DNA from: Comamonadaceae bacterium
Lineage (GTDB): Bacteria; Pseudomonadota; Gammaproteobacteria; Burkholderiales; Burkholderiaceae_C
Length of the DNA stretch: 46,114 bases
Reading direction: 5' to 3'
Assembly (NCBI GenBank): GCA_027485285.1
Contig: JAIXRH010000097.1
Location: forward strand, 1 to 46,114
Shown: positions 42,319 through 46,114 of the stretch, in pieces
Numbering within the stretch: position 1 is the first letter of the stretch
How the letters are laid out: the number at the start of each line of letters is the position of its first letter
Program-made: the position numbers and the translations under genes
Notes under the pieces: generated by a model
Seen by the model: only the letters and a program-made list of their open reading frames with translations
Databases searched by the model: none
What the model was told of the DNA's origin: nothing

Positions 42319-42906
42319 TTAGAGACCCGCCAGTTTGGGCTCTGGCGCAAAGCCTGCGGCTTGCACCAGTTCTTTCAGCAAGGCTGATGGCTCAGTGTCG
42401 CTGCGAATCAAATCCATTTGCCAATCATTCAAAAAGCCTTGGCTCACACTGTGGTTTGTAAATGCCAGCAAGCCATCGTAATAGCCTTGGGTGTTGAGTA
42501 GGCCAATGGGTTTGTCGTGGTAGCCGAGTTGGCGCCAAGTCCACACCTCAAAAAACTCTTCAAAGGTGCCAATGCCGCCGGGCAAGGCCAAGAACACATC
42601 GGCGCGCTCAGCCATCATGTGTTTGCGTTCGTGCATGGTGTCGACCACATGCAGCTCGGTGCAGGCAGTTCGCGTGTTTTCTTTGGCTTGCAGCGCTTTG
42701 GGGATGATGCCCACCACGCGGCCACCCGCATCGGCAGTGGCTTGAGCCACCAGCCCCATCAAACCGTTGCCGCCGCCGCCGTAAACCAGCTGCCCATTGT
42801 GTTGGCCAATCCATGTGCCAACTTGGCGTGCCACATCCGCATAGACGGGTAAGCTGCCATTGCGCGAACCGCAATAAACGCAAACAGAAAATGCGGGTGA
42901 ACTCAT
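42319..42906 (-). CDS. LOG-family protein (cytokinin riboside 5'-monophosphate phosphoribohydrolase-like)
   Basis: This 195-aa protein belongs to the TIGR00730/LOG family. It shows VCVYCGSRNG at the N-terminus, VYGGGGNGLMG, MHERKHMM with Arg94 and Lys95, and the signature PGGIGTFEE at 109-117. Members hydrolyse nucleoside 5'-monophosphates to base and ribose 5-phosphate; in bacteria the physiological substrate may be AMP or other purine nucleotides. Its start overlaps the RDD gene stop (ATGA), making it the last gene of the ECF sigma operon. It converges on glnB with 23 bp between. Confidence 0.9.
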   Translation of the reverse strand: MSSPAFSVCVYCGSRNGSLPVYADVARQVGTWIGQHNGQLVYGGGGNGLMGLVAQATADAGGRVVGIIPKALQAKENTRTACTELHVVDTMHERKHMMAERADVFLALPGGIGTFEEFFEVWTWRQLGYHDKPIGLLNTQGYYDGLLAFTNHSVSQGFLNDWQMDLIRSDTEPSALLKELVQAAGFAPEPKLAGL

Positions 42907-43424
42907 AGATGCAAGCCCAAGTCGATTTTTTTGGCGGCAATGGGCTCAGCGTTGACGAGTCGTGTCCCAGCCAGCGCATCGTGCCAAAACTGTCGCAGCG
43001 GATGAAAGCGGCTGAGGACGGCCCAGACTGCCACCCATCCCAAAAATACCAAGGCAGTTTCTCCACCGCTGAGCGCATAGGGCCCGACGACGGCCAAAGG
43101 TGGAATGAACCAAATCCAACTCACCACATACCTGAACAAGGCACGTTTTTGTGTCAGTGCTTGGCCGTGGGCATCGACCACACGGATGTGCCAAGTTTTC
43201 ATGGCCAAGGTTTGGCCTTTTTGTCCGAACCAAGTGAAGTAAATTCCGACGACAAGGAACAAAAAAGCCTGTAAGCCGAGGCGGTTGTCCAGCGCGTGGC
43301 GCGTTTGGCTGAGCGTGCTGAACAAATAGCCCGAGATAAAGAGCACAGCAAACAAAAGCATGCCCTCGTAAAGCCAACACGCCATGCGGCGCAGCAGGCT
43401 AGGGGCCGTTAGCTCGAAAGTCAT
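42903..43424 (-). CDS. RDD-family inner-membrane protein
   Basis: This 173-aa protein has the RDD layout: an N-terminal LLRRMACWLYEGMLLFAVLF helix with the conserved Arg pair, although the usual Asp is Glu here. A second helix (LQAFLFLVVGIYFTWFG) follows, then GQTLAMKTWHIRVVD, and a third region before the C-terminal FWHDALAGTRLV. RDD proteins are poorly characterised; some are proposed transporters or cation exchangers. It overlaps both neighbours by 4 bp (DUF3106 gene upstream, LOG gene downstream), so it is translated as part of the sigma operon. Confidence 0.88.
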   Translation of the reverse strand: MTFELTAPSLLRRMACWLYEGMLLFAVLFISGYLFSTLSQTRHALDNRLGLQAFLFLVVGIYFTWFGQKGQTLAMKTWHIRVVDAHGQALTQKRALFRYVVSWIWFIPPLAVVGPYALSGGETALVFLGWVAVWAVLSRFHPLRQFWHDALAGTRLVNAEPIAAKKIDLGLHL

Positions 43425-44077
43425 TGCGGTGTCACTGCGCTTTCGTTGCTGACATTGGCCGGTGCTGAGCTGGTGACTGGGTTTGGCAGCAAGGTGGCGG
43501 GCGCCACTTGGTCGGTTGCGATACGGGGCAGGGGTTTGTTGGCGTTTGCGACAGGCGACGCGGTGAGTTTGGCAGCAGACACGGGTTTGATCGCCGGCGC
43601 TGCACCTTGGATGGGTTGATTTTGCTGCGCCGCTAGTTTTTGTTTGGCCTCAGGTGACAGCGCTTGGTAGGCCTCCCACTTGGCTTTTTTGTCTTCTTGC
43701 AGCAGTTGTTTGGCGTCGGCGTAATTCAAACGCGCAGCGGTTCGTTGCTGCGGGCTGAGTGCAGCCCATTCGCGCATGCGACTTTGCACAGTGGCCTGCT
43801 CATCAGTTGTGAGTTGGCCAAAGTTTTGTGAAACAGCCAGCCATTTGCGCTTGTGTGGTTCCGTCATCGTGGGCCACAGCTGAGCCAGAGGAGCCAAGGC
43901 TTGTTGTTGGGAGTCCGCCAAATCCATCCACAAAGGTCGACCAGGCAAGCTGGGGGCTGGCTTAGCAGCTACCACGGGTGACGTTTGTGCGGCAACCCCT
44001 GTGCTACTGAGCAACACCGCACCACTCAACAAGAGTTGAGCAATGAAGGTGGCGGTGATTGCGGATTGAAGCAGCAT
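43421..44077 (-). CDS. DUF3106-family periplasmic protein
   Basis: This 218-aa protein has a signal peptide (hydrophobic residues 5-28, cleavage near VAAQ at about 30). The mature part holds repeated helical units rich in Leu, Gln and Trp: WPTMTEPHKRKWLAVSQ, LTTDEQATVQSRMREWAAL, LSPQQRTAARLNY and LSPEAKQKLAAQQ. The C-terminus is Pro/Ala-rich. This matches DUF3106. The LSPxQ helical repeats recall CpxP/Spy/CnrX-type periplasmic sensors or chaperones, which is analogy rather than homology. It lies 8 bp after the DUF3619 gene and overlaps the RDD gene by 4 bp. A separate promoter is not seen. Confidence 0.82.
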   Translation of the reverse strand: MLLQSAITATFIAQLLLSGAVLLSSTGVAAQTSPVVAAKPAPSLPGRPLWMDLADSQQQALAPLAQLWPTMTEPHKRKWLAVSQNFGQLTTDEQATVQSRMREWAALSPQQRTAARLNYADAKQLLQEDKKAKWEAYQALSPEAKQKLAAQQNQPIQGAAPAIKPVSAAKLTASPVANANKPLPRIATDQVAPATLLPNPVTSSAPANVSNESAVTPQ

Positions 44078-44085
44078 GCAGGCAG

Positions 44086-44523
44086 TTACTCTTTGGGGTC
44101 GATGGCGATGGGGTTTTTCAAGAACTGAAGAAAACCAGGGTCGGCATATGCGGCAGGGGGCAAATCGTCGATGAGCAAGGCAGAGTCGACTTCGGCCAGT
44201 TCATTGGCGCGGTCGTCATCCATGATGTTTTGAATCAGGGCCAAGCCTGCAACCAACGCGATCAAAGGCAGGAAGGAGGCCAAGCGGCTCCAAAGGTTGA
44301 GGCCTTCGTCACCGCCAAAGTTCAGCAAGGCTGCACCGTTTTGGTGAACCAACGAAGTGCTGGTTTGCAAGCGAGTTTGGGGCTTCAAGCGGGCAGCCAC
44401 CGCACGGGTGCGTGCGGCACGCAGGCGCTCAGTGATGTCGTGGGGCAGCGCAAGGCTAGCTGAATTCAGTTGGGCAGCAATGCGCAAACCAAACTGGTCT
44501 TGGGTATTTGCGGTATGTGTCAT
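44086..44523 (-). CDS. DUF3619-family single-pass membrane protein, possible anti-sigma factor
   Basis: This 145-aa protein has a cytoplasmic N-terminal part of about 80 residues with a basic helix (ITERLRAARTRAVAARLKP), one transmembrane segment (about residues 82-100, ASFLPLIALVAGLALIQ) and an acidic C-terminal tail of about 45 residues outside. The pattern fits DUF3619. The ATG at 44523 overlaps the stop of the ECF sigma gene, so the two are made together. This topology and coupling are those of many anti-sigma factors, but no ZAS or RseA motif is visible, so the role is inferred. Confidence 0.8.
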   Translation of the reverse strand: MTHTANTQDQFGLRIAAQLNSASLALPHDITERLRAARTRAVAARLKPQTRLQTSTSLVHQNGAALLNFGGDEGLNLWSRLASFLPLIALVAGLALIQNIMDDDRANELAEVDSALLIDDLPPAAYADPGFLQFLKNPIAIDPKE

Positions 44524-45086
44524 GGTTGAATCCCCTTTAATTGAAGCGCTTTGCTGAGCGCCAGAACAGCCCGAGAGCAATGTGTTTTGACGCTTCCTTC
44601 GGAACAGCCCATTGCAGTAGCGGTCTCGGAAACGTCTAGATCCTCCCAATAACGCAACAGGAAGGCTTCTCGTTGACGCGCTGGCAGGTTTTGTATTTCT
44701 ACCTCAATATCGTGAACATTTGCTACGCTGGCGAAGTGATCTTCTGCACTTTGTGTGGTTTGGCTCTCATTGTCGACGGCCAAGGCCTCTAAAAGGTTGA
44801 ATTCGCCATCGTCATTGTCGGAATCAAACTCACTGAAATTGCTGAACAGCGCTTTTCGAGTTTTGTTGCGCCGAAACCAGTCCAATGTGGTGTTTGACAA
44901 GATTCTATGAAACAGCATGGGCAGTTCTGCTGCTGGCTTGTCACCGTAATGCTCGGCGAGTTTCATCATGCTGTCTTGCACAATGTCTAAGGCCGCTTCA
45001 TCGTCACGAACGTGATAGACCGAGCGTTTGAAGGCACGCTTCTCGACGCTTTTAAGAAAGTCTGACAGTTCTTGTTCGGTGGCCAC
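44520..45086 (-). CDS. ECF-type RNA polymerase sigma factor
   Basis: This 188-aa protein has sigma region 2 (residues about 27-75: AALDIVQDSMMKLAEHY, MLFHRILSNTTLDWFRRNK) and region 4 (about 134-180: LPARQREAFLLRYWEDLDVS, then GSVKTHCSRAVLALSKAL helix-turn-helix). The linker (86-122) is long and acidic. Regions 1 and 3 are absent, as expected for an ECF sigma. The start is a GTG at 45086 with no clear Shine-Dalgarno sequence, chosen because Burkholderiales homologues begin MATEQELSDF-like. It leads the operon sigma-DUF3619-DUF3106-RDD-LOG. Its own regulon and signal are not evident. Confidence 0.9.
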   Translation of the reverse strand: MATEQELSDFLKSVEKRAFKRSVYHVRDDEAALDIVQDSMMKLAEHYGDKPAAELPMLFHRILSNTTLDWFRRNKTRKALFSNFSEFDSDNDDGEFNLLEALAVDNESQTTQSAEDHFASVANVHDIEVEIQNLPARQREAFLLRYWEDLDVSETATAMGCSEGSVKTHCSRAVLALSKALQLKGIQP

Positions 45087-45347
45087 TGACGATGGGGTTC
45101 TGGGTTGAATCGGGCGCGATTATGGCACTAGCCTCAGGTTTTTGTGTTCAAAAGACCGAATGCATTTAAAGAAGGTGTCATAATCGTGGGCTGCAATTCG
45201 ACAAAAAAGGCAAACGGGTCTCGGTCCGGCGCGAACCATGCGTCTATGGCTTCAGGTCCAAAGTTTCGACGCTGCCCCACAAGGGTTCGCCAAGAAGCAC
45301 CCAAGGTTTTTCGTTGACGAAATTCACTCAGGTTAAAAGGTACACAA
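45087..45347 (+). promoter_or_regulatory. Divergent interval with ilv leader region and possible short leader ORF
   Basis: The 261-bp interval separates the sigma gene from acetolactate synthase. A weak promoter candidate for the plus strand is TTGTGT at 45142-45147, 17 bp, TTTAAA at 45165-45170. A 32-codon frame runs from ATG 45238 to TAA 45336, ending 11 bp before the synthase start; it has no Shine-Dalgarno sequence and only scattered Leu and Val codons, so an attenuator role is doubtful. No strong terminator hairpin is seen. The reverse frame at 45134-45355 lacks support and is not called. Confidence 0.3.
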
Positions 45348-46114
45348 ATGGACACTACAAAGTCGGAATCGCATTCCGCAACCGCTTCCAGCGGTCATGC
45401 ACAAGAACTGATGGGCGCCGAGATCCTCGTGAAGGCGTTGCAAGCTGAAAACGTCAAACATGTCTGGGGCTATCCCGGCGGTGCAGTTCTCTACATTTAC
45501 GACGCGCTCTACAACCAAAACACGATTCAACACGTGCTGGTTCGCCATGAGCAAGCCGCGGTTCACGCGGCCGATGGCTATGCGCGCGCCACGGGAGATG
45601 TGGGCGTGGCCTTGGTCACTTCTGGCCCAGGTGCCACCAATGCTGTGACTGGCATTGCTACGGCTTACATGGACAGCATCCCCATGGTGATCATCACGGG
45701 CCAAGTGCCCACGCACGCGATTGGCTTGGATGCCTTCCAAGAGTGCGACACCATTGGCATCACGCGCCCCATCGTGAAACATAATTTCTTGGTCAAAGAC
45801 GTTCGCGACTTGGCCACGACCATGAAGAAAGCGTTCCACATTGCGCGCAGTGGACGGCCAGGCCCCGTGGTGGTGGACATTCCAAAAGACGTGTCTTTCA
45901 AGAAGACGGCTTACGAAGGCTATCCCGCTGAAGTGCACATGCGCTCCTACAACCCGGTCCGCAAGGGCCATGGCGGTCAAATTCGTAAGGCTTTGCAATT
46001 GTTGATGGCGGCCAAGCGCCCCTACATTTACACCGGTGGCGGTGTGCTGCTGGGCAATGCGTCGCAAGAGTTGCGCACCTTGGTGGACATGCTGGGTTAC
46101 CCAGTGACCAACAC
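45348..46114 (+). CDS. ilvI: Acetolactate synthase large subunit, 3' end missing
   Basis: The frame opens at ATG 45348, with AAAAGG seven bases upstream, and is still open at the window edge after 255 codons. The thiamine-diphosphate-activating Glu68 is in [19 protein letters not shown], preceded by [16 protein letters not shown] and followed by [20 protein letters not shown] and [13 protein letters not shown]. These are the PYR-domain signatures of acetohydroxyacid synthase, which condenses pyruvate units in valine, leucine and isoleucine synthesis. The ilvI or ilvB label cannot be decided without the rest; ilvH and ilvC usually follow in Burkholderiales. The N-terminal 18 residues are a Ser/Ala-rich extension. 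Confidence 0.93.
   Translation, partial: MDTTKSESHSATASSGHAQELMGAEILVKALQAENVKHVWGYPGGAVLYIYDALYNQNTIQHVLVRHEQAAVHAADGYARATGDVGVALVTSGPGATNAVTGIATAYMDSIPMVIITGQVPTHAIGLDAFQECDTIGITRPIVKHNFLVKDVRDLATTMKKAFHIARSGRPGPVVVDIPKDVSFKKTAYEGYPAEVHMRSYNPVRKGHGGQIRKALQLLMAAKRPYIYTGGGVLLGNASQELRTLVDMLGYPVTN

Noticed and set aside
45134-45355. Minus-strand 73-codon frame upstream of the sigma gene
   Set aside because: It overlaps the synthase start, has no ribosome-binding site and resembles no family; it is better explained as leader DNA.

Overview
The window reads as chromosomal DNA of a betaproteobacterium in the order Burkholderiales, most likely family Comamonadaceae (Limnohabitans/Rhodoferax-like). 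This rests on gene neighbourhoods (trxA-rho, dnaX-ybaB-recR, mltD-gloB-methyltransferase-rnhA, ECF sigma-DUF3619-DUF3106-RDD), on protein sequence style and on frequent TTG leucine codons. The genus is inferred. Genes are packed densely, often with 4-bp ATGA stop/start overlaps. I see no insertion sequence, prophage, CRISPR array, tRNA or rRNA.

Layout. 1-1980 (-): a methionine/kynurenine-type aminotransferase cut by the window edge, preceded by a CysB-type regulator. 2038-10856 (-): an eight-gene envelope-sugar cluster with UDP-glucose dehydrogenase, PAP2 phosphatase, UPF0104 membrane protein, polyprenyl-phosphate GT2, two GT39 transferases, a second PAP2 phosphatase and a UDP-glucuronate 4-epimerase. 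10905-13483 (-): a short CbiX-like chelatase and the LPS exporter genes lptG and lptF. 13508-16969 (+): pepA, holC, a 63-aa protein with its own terminator, and mreB. 17011-20594: a RidA-family protein (-), a small secreted protein (+) and comEC (+). 20644-22448 (-): rho and trxA, separated by a terminator. 22520-23996: a DsbA/FrnE-family oxidoreductase and two unrecognised genes that converge.

24052-30254: the 4.5S SRP RNA (-), then dnaX with a probable frameshift site, ybaB and recR (+), mltD and gloB (-), a methyltransferase and rnhA (+). 30355-35019 (+): an RND efflux adaptor and pump, followed by a tandem repeat. 35095-38235 (-): molybdenum-cofactor genes moeA, mobA, moaA. 38379-42295: ppa (+), a DUF482/FemAB-like acyltransferase (-), nadE and a PII gene (+). 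42319-45086 (-): an ECF sigma factor operon with DUF3619, DUF3106, RDD and LOG-family genes. 45348-46114 (+): the start of acetolactate synthase.

The most interesting candidate is the 2038-10856 cluster. Its enzymes would make UDP-GlcA, epimerise it to UDP-GalA, load a uronic acid onto a polyprenyl phosphate, flip it and transfer it to a periplasmic acceptor, with a phosphatase exposing or recycling sites. The arn decarboxylase, aminotransferase and deformylase needed for aminoarabinose are absent from the cluster. It lies downstream of lptF-lptG on the same strand, which fits a lipid A or core modification by galacturonic acid. A second candidate is the ECF operon, where DUF3619 and DUF3106 have the layout expected of a membrane anti-sigma factor and a periplasmic sensor. 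A third is dnaX, which carries a nine-A run and hairpin that would give a short gamma-like product.
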